From Siminovitchia sp047228825 (GTDB taxonomy: Bacteria; Bacillota; Bacilli; Bacillales; Bacillaceae_C), in contig NZ_JBFEGN010000023.1 in the NCBI RefSeq assembly GCF_047228825.1, positions 1 through 42,802 of the forward strand: a DNA stretch of 42,802 bases, in the 5' to 3' direction. The translations under genes and the position numbers were made by a program. The notes below the pieces were generated by a model. That model ran no database searches. It was not told where the DNA came from and worked only from the letters and a program-made list of their open reading frames with translations. Positions 8,409 to 15,928 of the stretch are shown here, piece by piece. The first letter of the stretch is position 1. Each line of letters starts with the position of its first letter.

Positions 8409-9041
8409 CTAACTTCCCGTTTGCTCTTCAACTTGTTCCAGCCATCCCATGACTGTATGTCGAAAAAGACGATATTCTTCCTGTGATATTTGTTTCTCTC
8501 CATATGCTATTTCGTCAAACACCTTGGCCAATCCGTAAAACCTTTCGGCCCAAGTCACATTGGTGCGTTTGATTTCTTCGTAATACTCCCAATTTGTTTT
8601 CCAAATTTTTGCTTCCAGCCACTCTTTTTCATGGCAATAAAGAAGGAGTGCCAAAAAAAGATGGCGGGCTGCAAGGGAAAGATCTCCCAAGCTCTCCAGC
8701 TTTTTGGCTTCGGACAAATGCTTTAAACAGGTCCACTCCAAGTACTTCTTTGATTGAAATGGTTTTTCGTCACGAAATTTGCGTGATCTCGATACAGCCC
8801 GCGCAATCAGAAATGCCGCTATACCAAGAACGATGACGAAGATCACCACAATCAGAACAAGAAGCGGGCCCGAAACTGACTCTGAAACCTCCAAGGAAGG
8901 GAATAATTGACTAAGCCAATCTGCAAATCGTTCCTTTGCTTTTTCCCACCAATTGGATAAAGGATTACGATAATACGCTTGATATTCTTCTTTACTCAAA
9001 ATCTTTTCAAGCTTTTTGCCCGCTTCATCCGCGTCTAACAT
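8409..9041 (-). CDS. DUF4129 domain protein
   Basis: 210 residues. A soluble Lys/Glu-rich N-terminus (1-55), one membrane span (about 58-82) and a C-terminal helical DUF4129 domain with LSLAARHLFLALLLYCHE and the conserved TNWEYYEEI region. DUF4129 is often fused to transglutaminase-like domains; here it is free-standing. AGGTGA precedes the ATG at good distance. It is 18 bp from the upstream membrane gene and 21 bp from the downstream one, in the same operon. No signal peptide is evident, so the N-terminus is probably outside. Function unknown. Confidence 0.8.
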   Translation of the reverse strand: MLDADEAGKKLEKILSKEEYQAYYRNPLSNWWEKAKERFADWLSQLFPSLEVSESVSGPLLVLIVVIFVIVLGIAAFLIARAVSRSRKFRDEKPFQSKKYLEWTCLKHLSEAKKLESLGDLSLAARHLFLALLLYCHEKEWLEAKIWKTNWEYYEEIKRTNVTWAERFYGLAKVFDEIAYGEKQISQEEYRLFRHTVMGWLEQVEEQTGS

Positions 9042-9059
9042 GAATCATCACCTGACTTG

Positions 9060-9953
9060 TTAAGTGGTATGGTAATCTCCAATCATTTCCTTTAAATCGT
9101 CTGCATCTTGACGCGCTTTCAGGTCAAAATACATGACGGCATAACCAACGGTGAATATCACGGAAGTAAACAGCGTCCCTGCATTGACGATGATCGACAA
9201 CAAAACGCTGTTGCCCAAAATAAGGCCGAAAGAAAATTCCAATGCCATGCTGATGCACGTAATAATCAAAGTAAATATCACATAAAGCCCAAATGTTGCC
9301 CAAAGGCGTCCTTTCGTAAGCTCCCAGCTTCTTGAAAGACCCGGCGTCCCTTCTTTAAACACAACTGAACCGAAATAAAAACTCCAGCGGGTCAGCAAAA
9401 GCCCGAGCCCAAAGGCGAATCCCAAAAAAAGAACAACAGCCAAAGCGATCCCGGCGAACGGAGACATAACCGCCCCCATGATCCCGACAAAAAACACGAT
9501 GATCATTGGAATAAAGAAAAGCCCGGCGGTAATCAGACCAAACAAAATATTGCTTCCAAGCATGGGCCAAAAGCGTGAAAATGCCTCTTTAATGACCGAG
9601 CCCACGGTATATTCCTCGTCTTTTCTCATATGGTTAACAGCGAACATGATGGCGGCCCCAGCAATCGGAGCAAACAACAGGGAAAGCAAGCCCGAAACAG
9701 CGAGTGTCGCATCCGCGTCCGTTGAAGTTTCGTCAAAGCTGCCCAAAATATTCTCAAACCACGTGCCTCCCGTTTCCATCTCCCTGAAAAAACTGACACC
9801 TGAAGCTAGTTCCATTACTGCCTGCAAAACATAAATGGGCCCCAAAAAAATGAGCATGATCAATATTAATTCGGAAAACTTCTTTTTGCTGATAATAAAA
9901 GTCAGGTCCAGGATTTGCCCAAATCCTTTCGGACTGTCAATCTTTGATTCCAC
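9060..9953 (-). CDS. Polytopic membrane protein, first gene of the MoxR operon
   Basis: 297 residues with about six hydrophobic segments (near 29-48, 105-125, 150-180, 180-205, 232-255, 258-283). The opening KGFGQILDLTFIISKKKF and overall pattern resemble the membrane domain found in glycerophosphodiester phosphodiesterase-associated proteins that accompany MoxR clusters; no catalytic domain is present. The start is GTG with TAGGAGG eight bases upstream, a strong ribosome binding site fitting a first cistron. Function unknown; the assignment rests on hydrophobicity and synteny. Confidence 0.7.
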   Translation of the reverse strand: MESKIDSPKGFGQILDLTFIISKKKFSELILIMLIFLGPIYVLQAVMELASGVSFFREMETGGTWFENILGSFDETSTDADATLAVSGLLSLLFAPIAGAAIMFAVNHMRKDEEYTVGSVIKEAFSRFWPMLGSNILFGLITAGLFFIPMIIVFFVGIMGAVMSPFAGIALAVVLFLGFAFGLGLLLTRWSFYFGSVVFKEGTPGLSRSWELTKGRLWATFGLYVIFTLIITCISMALEFSFGLILGNSVLLSIIVNAGTLFTSVIFTVGYAVMYFDLKARQDADDLKEMIGDYHTT

Positions 9954-10186
9954 TTTTCTACCTCCTATAGCTGTTTATCTGCTTATTTTATCATTTTATT
10001 ATATGCATGGGCATCCCATTTTACCAGAAAGCGGGGCCGAAAAATAAATGATTCATTGCCCGGTTCAAGAAAAACAAGGAATGGCATGACCGTCAAATAA
10101 AGCGCCGATTCATTGGGGGAGAAGTGCTCCCTCTACCTGGCACGCTCGAATTCCAGCCGTTTTTTCACGACAAAAAAAGCCAAAAA

Positions 10187-10200
10187 TGAAACCGCTTTCA
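10187..10200. promoter_or_regulatory. CcpA cre site upstream of ilvA
   Basis: TGAAACCGCTTTCA matches the Bacillus cre consensus TGWNANCGNTNWCA at every fixed position. It lies about 47 bp upstream of the -10 box, a position compatible with activation rather than roadblock repression. Confidence 0.6.
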
Positions 10201-10223
10201 CAAAATATTGCGAATATTAGATG

Positions 10224-10252
10224 TGTTAATCTGATAAATACCATGTTATAAT
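10224..10252 (+). promoter_or_regulatory. ilvA promoter
   Basis: A consensus -10 TATAAT (10247-10252) with 17 bp to a poor -35 TGTTAA (10224-10229), about 40 bp before the start codon. The weak -35 fits a promoter helped by an activator. Confidence 0.6.
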
Positions 10253-10291
10253 ATAGAAATGTTTATACGAAAGCGGAGGTAGACTGACGCC

Positions 10292-11560
10292 ATGAGTACA
10301 ACAAAGGAAAAAGCAAAAACCTTGAATCTGGAAGATATCCTCATTGCTTATCAATTTTTGAAAGACGTAGTGGCCCATACGCCTTTGCAAAAAAACGAAA
10401 GATTATCCGAGAAATATGATTGCAATGTGTATATAAAAAGAGAAGATTTGCAGCATGTGCGTTCGTTCAAGCTGCGCGGTGCTTTTTATAAAATGAAAAG
10501 AATCGAAAAAGAGGCCCGCGAAAAAGGCGTTGTGTGTGCAAGTGCCGGAAACCATGCCCAGGGCGTCGCATACGCATGTGCCCAATTGGGAATTAAAGGT
10601 ACGATTTTCATGCCGCAAACAACCCCCAAACAGAAGATCGACCAAGTGAAAATGTTTGGCCGGGAATATATCGAGGTGGTTTTGACAGGTGATACATTCG
10701 ATGAGAGTTCTGCACGCGCAAACGAATGTGCGGTGGAAGAAGACTTAATTTTCATCCATCCGTTCGATGACCATCAAATTATTGCCGGACAGGGAACCGT
10801 TGCGGTTGAAATCATGAATGACATTCATGAACAGGTGGATTTCGTGTTCGGAAGCATTGGCGGCGGCGGTTTGATGGCCGGTTTAAGTACTTATATTAAA
10901 AACGTCTCTCCGCATACGAAAATGATCGGGGTAGAGCCCGAAGGCGCACAAAGCATGAAAACATCAATTGAAAACAAAGCTGTTACCGCGCTTCCGGCAA
11001 TTGATAAATTTGTGGATGGCGCTGCTGTGCAATGTGTTGGAAAACATACATTTGAACTTTGCCAAAAACATGTCGACGATATTGTTTCCGTACCCGAAGG
11101 AAAAGTGTGCACAACCATTTTGGATTTATACAACCAACACGCGATCATCGCCGAACCTGCCGGGGCCCTGCCCATTTCGGCACTCGACTTTTACAAGGAC
11201 AAAATCAAAGGCAAAACAGTCGTTTGCGTGATCAGCGGCGGAAACAACGACATCAGCAGAATGCAGGAAATCAAGGAGAAATCATTGATTTATGAGGGGC
11301 TGCTTTATTATTTTATCGTAAACTTCCCGCAGCGCGCCGGTGCCCTGCGTGAATTTTTGGATGAAGTCCTCGGACCCGATGATGACATCATCACTTTTGA
11401 GTACACGAAGAAAAACAATAAAGAAAGAGGCCCAGGCTTGGTCGGCATTGAACTGAAACGCCGCGAAGACTACGCAGGCCTGATTGAGCGAATGGAACGC
11501 AAAGGCATTTCCTATATGGAAGTCAATAAAGACAGCACGCTGTTCCACTTGTTAATATGA
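10292..11560 (+). CDS. ilvA: Threonine deaminase (L-threonine ammonia-lyase)
   Basis: PLP enzyme converting L-threonine to 2-oxobutanoate and ammonia, the first step towards isoleucine. 422 residues. The PLP lysine is K60 in SFKLRGA, SAGNHAQG binds the phosphate side, and GGGGL near 189 is the glycine loop. A C-terminal regulatory ACT-like domain (about 335-420) is present but single, as in Bacillus IlvA and unlike the double domain of E. coli, so isoleucine feedback control is likely. The N-terminal extension of about 20 residues is normal. GGAGG lies 12 bases before the ATG. Monocistronic, with a terminator right behind it; control by CcpA is suggested by the perfect cre site upstream. Confidence 0.95.
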   Translation: MSTTKEKAKTLNLEDILIAYQFLKDVVAHTPLQKNERLSEKYDCNVYIKREDLQHVRSFKLRGAFYKMKRIEKEAREKGVVCASAGNHAQGVAYACAQLGIKGTIFMPQTTPKQKIDQVKMFGREYIEVVLTGDTFDESSARANECAVEEDLIFIHPFDDHQIIAGQGTVAVEIMNDIHEQVDFVFGSIGGGGLMAGLSTYIKNVSPHTKMIGVEPEGAQSMKTSIENKAVTALPAIDKFVDGAAVQCVGKHTFELCQKHVDDIVSVPEGKVCTTILDLYNQHAIIAEPAGALPISALDFYKDKIKGKTVVCVISGGNNDISRMQEIKEKSLIYEGLLYYFIVNFPQRAGALREFLDEVLGPDDDIITFEYTKKNNKERGPGLVGIELKRREDYAGLIERMERKGISYMEVNKDSTLFHLLI

Positions 11561-11565
11561 TGACG

Positions 11566-11591
11566 AAAGGCGCCTGTTAGGGCGCCTTTTT
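11566..11591 (+). terminator. ilvA terminator
   Basis: Perfect 8-bp stem AAGGCGCC/GGCGCCTT with a 6-nt loop and a T-run, starting 6 nt after the ilvA stop. Confidence 0.9.
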
Positions 11592-11761
11592 CATTGAAAC
11601 ACTGTTCTCCCAGTAATACTCGTGGCGAAAAAATCGTGATGATGAAAGCTGCTTGCCGAACGCAGTATTTTATCGCTATGAGAATGATGGCAAAATTGGA
11701 TGATGAAATATTTCCATACATTCAAATAGTCCGGTCTCCTTGGTTATGTGCACTTTGTGTA

Positions 11762-12304
11762 TTAAGATTTTGGCTGATGCTTTTTTAACATTTGCTGCAA
11801 GTATTCGTCTGATTTTCCTCTCGGGATGCTCAGGCTTTGCCAATCTTCATTTCTGATTTGCTTGCCTATATATACGATTTGGCCAATATGATAAGCATAA
11901 TGCGCCAACTGCCTCTCAATTGCCTCCATGGCCAAATGGCTTTCACCGCGGATAAGTACACGCTTTAATAAATCTTCTTCCTTTAAATGATTTAATGCTT
12001 CAAAAAACACACTCCACCCCTTTTCCCAAATCCTTATCAATTCATTTTTTGAGGATACGTCATCTGCAAATTCTTGTTCCCGGTTCCTATACGGCTTTTC
12101 ACCATCTGATTCCAAAAAGTCGGTCCATCTTGAAACCATGTTGCCGCTAAGATGTTTTACGATAACGGCGATGCTGTTTGATTCCTGATTCATTTTCCAA
12201 TGAAGATCGGCTTCCGATAATTGGGCAATTGTCTGATCCCCAAGCTTTTTTATACTTTTAAACCTCTCCGTTACAATTCTTAAATACTCAGATCCGATAT
12301 TCAT
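11762..12304 (-). CDS. DUF1572 (DinB/YfiT-like four-helix) protein
   Basis: 180 residues, the usual length for Bacillus DUF1572 proteins. The fold is the DinB-type helical bundle: a conserved His in IAVIVKHLSGN (about residue 49) and HYAYHIGQIVYIGK (His at about 132 and 136) supply the three metal ligands of this superfamily. Such proteins are putative metal-dependent transferases, some using bacillithiol; no substrate can be assigned here. The start at ATG 12304 has GGGGGAGG seven bases upstream; the frame extends 14 codons further without a signal. Isolated gene. Confidence 0.8.
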   Translation of the reverse strand: MNIGSEYLRIVTERFKSIKKLGDQTIAQLSEADLHWKMNQESNSIAVIVKHLSGNMVSRWTDFLESDGEKPYRNREQEFADDVSSKNELIRIWEKGWSVFFEALNHLKEEDLLKRVLIRGESHLAMEAIERQLAHYAYHIGQIVYIGKQIRNEDWQSLSIPRGKSDEYLQQMLKKHQPKS

Positions 12305-12375
12305 GATGAACCTCCCCCGCTTTTGATATAGAAGCTGGCGACTCATTACCGGCCTTGGATTACTTTTGGTAAATG

Positions 12376-12549
12376 GACTTTTTCGTTAGGACAAGCGGGT
12401 CCTTTAGATTGGTTTTGTTGGGGTTCACTTTGCTTTTGGGCGTGATTACTTCTTCGGCGACCCTTTCAAATTATCAAGCAGCCTGTATAAAAGCTATCCC
12501 AAAGAGAAAAATTTTAACCTGGAAAATATGGGCTTTTTTTTTTTGAAGG
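12376..12549 (+). other. Weak 57-codon ORF in an intergenic gap
   Basis: The open stretch would encode a hydrophobic, signal-peptide-like N-terminus (LVLLGFTLLLGVITSSATLS) and then basic residues, but no ribosome binding site precedes the ATG. It could be a remnant of a membrane or secreted protein gene. The rest of 12305-12601 shows nothing. Confidence 0.15.
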
Positions 12550-12601
12550 CCATTTCTATGGGCGTCATATACAATAGGGAACCTCTTTTGTACCAGAGGC
12601 A

Positions 12602-13030
12602 TTATTTTAATGACTTTTTAAATACATAACTGACTTTGTCGTAATCCATTTTATCTTCATAGAAACGATGCGCATCAGTACGTTGCAGCCCCGACGACAA
12701 AGCAACACTTTCATATTGATTTCTCTTTGCCCATTCCTGTACATATGCCAGAAGCTTTGCGCCATATCCGTTGGAACGTTTACGAACATCTGTCACTAAA
12801 TCACATACCCACACAAACCTGCCGTAATAAAGCGTAATCATTGGTTTAAACCCTGTAACGGCTGCTAATTCACCGCCGTCAAACAGGGCAAACATTTTGT
12901 ATCTGTCTTTTTCTTGAGCATCCAATACCAATTCAAGGTAAGTCTTTTCATCGAGATGGGTTCTTAACTGTTTCATGAGAGAAAATGCTTCAAGTATCTC
13001 CGATTTTGTTTTGAGCTCTTTCATTTCCAT
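12602..13030 (-). CDS. GNAT family N-acetyltransferase
   Basis: 142 residues, a single GNAT domain. The acetyl-CoA binding motif A is seen as VCDLVTDVRKRSNGYGAKLL (about 76-95, with the R-x-x-G-x-G/A pattern as RSNGYG), and the C-terminal AHRFYEDKMDY is typical of motif B. The acceptor cannot be deduced. AGGTGA is eight bases upstream of the ATG. Monocistronic, between unrelated genes. Confidence 0.85.
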   Translation of the reverse strand: MEMKELKTKSEILEAFSLMKQLRTHLDEKTYLELVLDAQEKDRYKMFALFDGGELAAVTGFKPMITLYYGRFVWVCDLVTDVRKRSNGYGAKLLAYVQEWAKRNQYESVALSSGLQRTDAHRFYEDKMDYDKVSYVFKKSLK

Positions 13031-13503
13031 CTTTATATCACCTGTATTTGTATGGGATTGGGGTAAAGCAGATCTTATGCGGGTACTGCTTCTTTTCCCT
13101 TATTCTACCTTAAGCGGTTCGAAAGAACCATAAGTCATTATAGGCAATATTACGGTTGGATTCCTGTTAAAATGAATCTCTTAATCCTATTAAATATTTC
13201 CCGGTGTTTCCGGGCCCTGGATATTTGAAAATCAGGTCATTATTATGCATTATGCGGAATTGACAAAGGGATGTGTGATAAGCGCTGCAAACAACTCTTT
13301 GCGGAAAATTTGTTTTTACTTTTCTCCTTCATTTACATTTATAGCGGCGCCCGTTCAAATGTTTATTTTCCGGGCAATTTGATCATGATAGTATATTTTG
13401 GTTTTTTGTATGCCATTATCTTAGTATATATTTGACTAGATTTTAATAAAACTTATAGGTATACTATGATATGATTTAAAATCTATAGAAGGGACAGCAG
13501 AGA
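13031..13503. other. Intergenic region upstream of the AbgT gene
   Basis: No gene is seen. A short GGTTC-GAAA-GAACC hairpin (about 13115-13128) may help end transcription. The AbgT upstream inverted repeat at the right-hand end is given separately. Confidence 0.4.
13437..13485. promoter_or_regulatory. Inverted repeat spanning the AbgT promoter region
   Basis: TAGATTTTAA (13437-13446) and its perfect complement TTAAAATCTA (13476-13485) flank a TATACT box (13460-13465). The right arm ends 18 bp before the start codon, just ahead of AGAAGGG. It could be a two-site operator or a 5' UTR hairpin. The -35 element is unclear. Confidence 0.4.
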
Positions 13504-15039
13504 ATGGATCCAAAACATAGACAGAAACCAATGAAGTTTTTAAACTTCATTGAAGAGATAGGCAACAGACTTCCCCATCCTATTACCATTTTTATTTTAT
13601 TTACACTGGTTGTCATGATTGTATCTCATATTTTCTATTTAATGGGCACAAGCGTTACCTATGAAGGAGTTAATAAAGAAACGATGGAGACAGAGGTCCT
13701 GACCGTGAAAATAGTCAGCCTCCTCGTTCCTGAAGGCATAGCGTATATGTTATCAAATGTTGTCAGCAACTTTACTTCTTTCGTGGCTCTCGGCCCGGTT
13801 TTAGTAGCAATGCTCGGAGTAGGAGTTGCAGAAAAAACAGGCTATATTGGTGCATTGATGACGAATACTGTCACAAAAGCCCCGAGAAAGCTTGTTACGC
13901 CAATCGTTGTACTGATTGGCGTTCTTTCGAACGTGGCTGCATCTGTCGGCTATGTAGTTCTCGTCCCGCTTGGGGCCATTATTTTCCTTGGTTTTAAGCG
14001 CCATCCATTGGCGGGATTATCAGCCGCGTTCGCAGGAGTTGCCGGAGGATACTCCGCCAATCTATTTCTCGGTACAAACGACCCTATCCTGAGCGGCATG
14101 ACGACGGAGGCATCCCGCATACTGGATGCAGGTTATACTGTCAACCCGACGGATAACTGGTTTTTCATGTTTGCCTCCACTTTTTTGATTGTATTGATCA
14201 GTACTCTTGTAACGGATAAAATTGTTGAGCCGAGGCTGGGAACTTTTACGCCTGATGAAAATAAAACCATGCACAACATATCAAACGGAGAAAAAAAGGG
14301 ACTGATCTGGGCAAATATTTCTTTGTTATCGACGATAGGAGCCATTGCCTTATTAACCGTTCCTAAAAACGGTGTTTTGCGCGGGGACGAAGGAAGTTTG
14401 ATCCAATCTCCGTTTATGAGCAGTATTATCTTCCTGATGATGGTGGTCTTTTTAATCCCGGGTATAGTGTATGGGATCGTTACAAAGACGATCAAGAACG
14501 ATAAAGATATTGCAAACCTCATGACTTCGTCGCTGGAAACAATGGCCGGTTTTATTGTATTAATATTTTTTGCTGCGCAATTTATTGCGTTATTCAATTA
14601 TACGAACTTAGGAACTTTAATAGCAGTAAAGGGTGCAGGCTTTCTGCAATCCATTCACTTAGATGGAATTCCGTTATTGATTGCATTCATCATTATATCT
14701 GCATTCATCAATTTGTTTATTGCTGCGGATTCCGCAAAATGGGCCATCATGGCTCCTGTATTTGTACCGATGTTTATGCAAATGGGCATTGCTCCGGAAG
14801 TTACCCAGGCGGCTTATCGAATAGGTGATTCTGCAACGAATATTATTTCTCCTTTAATGCCGTTCTTTCCGCTCGTTGTGGCATTCGCTCAACGCTATGG
14901 GAAAAATAACGGTATTGGTACAGTCGTTTCACTCATGCTGCCGCATTCCATCGTTATTCTCATTTGCTGGACCATCTTCTTTGCCATATGGTATTTTATT
15001 GGCATCCCGGTAGGCCCCGGTACAAGTTTAACCTACTGA
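13504..15039 (+). CDS. AbgT family transporter (p-aminobenzoyl-glutamate type)
   Basis: 511 residues, about 12 membrane segments, the normal length for AbgT proteins (E. coli AbgT imports p-aminobenzoyl-glutamate; other members export sulphonamides by proton exchange). Family marks are the opening NFIEEIGNRLPHPITIFILF, GVGVAEKTGYIGALM, the re-entrant hairpin GYSANLFLGTNDPILSG, and near the end GDSATNIISPLMPFFPL. AGAAGGG lies ten bases upstream of the ATG. Followed after 25 bp by an OsmC-like gene ending at a strong terminator, so the two form a small operon. No abgA/abgB peptidase genes are nearby, which leaves import of a folate breakdown product or antimetabolite export both open. Confidence 0.9.
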   Translation: MDPKHRQKPMKFLNFIEEIGNRLPHPITIFILFTLVVMIVSHIFYLMGTSVTYEGVNKETMETEVLTVKIVSLLVPEGIAYMLSNVVSNFTSFVALGPVLVAMLGVGVAEKTGYIGALMTNTVTKAPRKLVTPIVVLIGVLSNVAASVGYVVLVPLGAIIFLGFKRHPLAGLSAAFAGVAGGYSANLFLGTNDPILSGMTTEASRILDAGYTVNPTDNWFFMFASTFLIVLISTLVTDKIVEPRLGTFTPDENKTMHNISNGEKKGLIWANISLLSTIGAIALLTVPKNGVLRGDEGSLIQSPFMSSIIFLMMVVFLIPGIVYGIVTKTIKNDKDIANLMTSSLETMAGFIVLIFFAAQFIALFNYTNLGTLIAVKGAGFLQSIHLDGIPLLIAFIIISAFINLFIAADSAKWAIMAPVFVPMFMQMGIAPEVTQAAYRIGDSATNIISPLMPFFPLVVAFAQRYGKNNGIGTVVSLMLPHSIVILICWTIFFAIWYFIGIPVGPGTSLTY

Positions 15040-15064
15040 CACTCAAGGAGAAAGGAAAATAGAT

Positions 15065-15478
15065 ATGAAAGTAACGACAAAATGGACAGGCGGCCGGGCA
15101 TTTACTGCAGTCGGTGACTCAGGTTATGAAATCCGAATGGATGCGACAAAAGCGTACGGCGGATTGGAAAAGGGCGCGACTCCGACAGAAATGCTCTTGA
15201 GCTCACTCGCCGGCTGTATCGGCATTGATGTCACAATGATTTTAAAACCGCATTTGGAAAAGATCACCCATATTGAAATTATCACAAATGGTTTGCGTGC
15301 TGAAGAAGCACCGAAAGGATTTACGGATATTGAAGTCACATTTATCGTTGACGGTGAGATTGATTCGAAGAAAGTATGGAGAGCCATCCGATTGGGTGAA
15401 GAAAAATATTGTTCCGTATCTGCGTCATTAAAAGCAAATATTGTTTACAAGCTTATATTGAACGGGATAGAACAATGA
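15065..15478 (+). CDS. OsmC family protein
   Basis: 137 residues. The two catalytic cysteines of the OsmC/Ohr superfamily are present at C51 (SLAGCIGID) and C116 (EKYCSVSASL). The length and the GATPTEMLLSSLAGC segment fit the YhfA-like branch rather than Ohr. These proteins are thiol peroxidases or of unknown role. AAGGAG precedes the ATG and the gene directly follows that of the AbgT transporter in one transcription unit. A peroxide-defence role in this context is inference only. Confidence 0.9.
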   Translation: MKVTTKWTGGRAFTAVGDSGYEIRMDATKAYGGLEKGATPTEMLLSSLAGCIGIDVTMILKPHLEKITHIEIITNGLRAEEAPKGFTDIEVTFIVDGEIDSKKVWRAIRLGEEKYCSVSASLKANIVYKLILNGIEQ

Positions 15479-15492
15479 TTTACATTCAGCAG

Positions 15493-15525
15493 AGGAGCAT
15501 ATAGATTGTCTATTGCTCCTTTTTT
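15493..15525 (+). terminator. Terminator of the AbgT-OsmC operon
   Basis: AGGAGCA/TGCTCCT arms (15493-15499, 15514-15520) enclose a second paired segment ATAGA/TCTAT, followed by a T-run. Confidence 0.9.
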
Positions 15526-15928
15526 CGGTTTATAGGCTGCAGAAACGAACTTTTTTTACAAAGTGAGATCGTTCATGAATGGAACTGAATGGATATACCC
15601 GGCATAAGGTAGCTCACGGTCATATAGGGCCGGGAAAAGGATTTCGCTTGGGTGATAAGAATCAGGTTGTTCCCATTCTCTCTCATTCGTTACCGAGCAA
15701 CGAAAGATGAAGATGTTCGGAAACTTTAAACTCCTTTTCGTTACCGAAGCAACAAATGATCCGATTGTTCGGAAACTATTGCCGCTTTTTGTTCATTCTT
15801 TTGGCCCTTCCTAAAAATACCCCCTTTCCTTCTAGCTCTTGCCACTTCAAGCTTTTAGTGACATATATCATTGCCTTGAATATGGTAAAAAGAGATCCAT
15901 TTGTGCTTTCTTTTTGAGGTGACCATAT
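15526..15928. other. Intergenic region with a duplicated 51-bp unit
   Basis: No gene is seen. The middle holds a two-copy repeat (next entry). No clear sigma-A promoter lies before the LysM-GH18 gene; a sporulation sigma factor may be used, but I could not fit a convincing -10/-35 pair. Confidence 0.4.
15686..15787. repeat. Two-copy 51-bp intergenic tandem repeat
   Basis: TTCGTTACCGA occurs at 15686 and 15737, and TGTTCGGAAACT ends both units at equivalent positions. The intervening bases are partly diverged (GCAACGAAAGATGAAGA against AGCAACAAATGATCCGAT). Confidence 0.7.

Larger units (their letters stand above)
9954..10291. other. Divergent intergenic region upstream of the MoxR operon and ilvA
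   Basis: It holds the ilvA promoter and a cre site (separate entries). A GGGAG/CTCCC inverted repeat lies near 10118-10133 without a T-run. No gene is seen. Confidence 0.5.

Noticed and set aside
12376..12549. A secreted 57-aa peptide gene
   Set aside because: The hydrophobic N-terminus is suggestive, but there is no ribosome binding site, promoter or recognisable family; kept only as a weak note.
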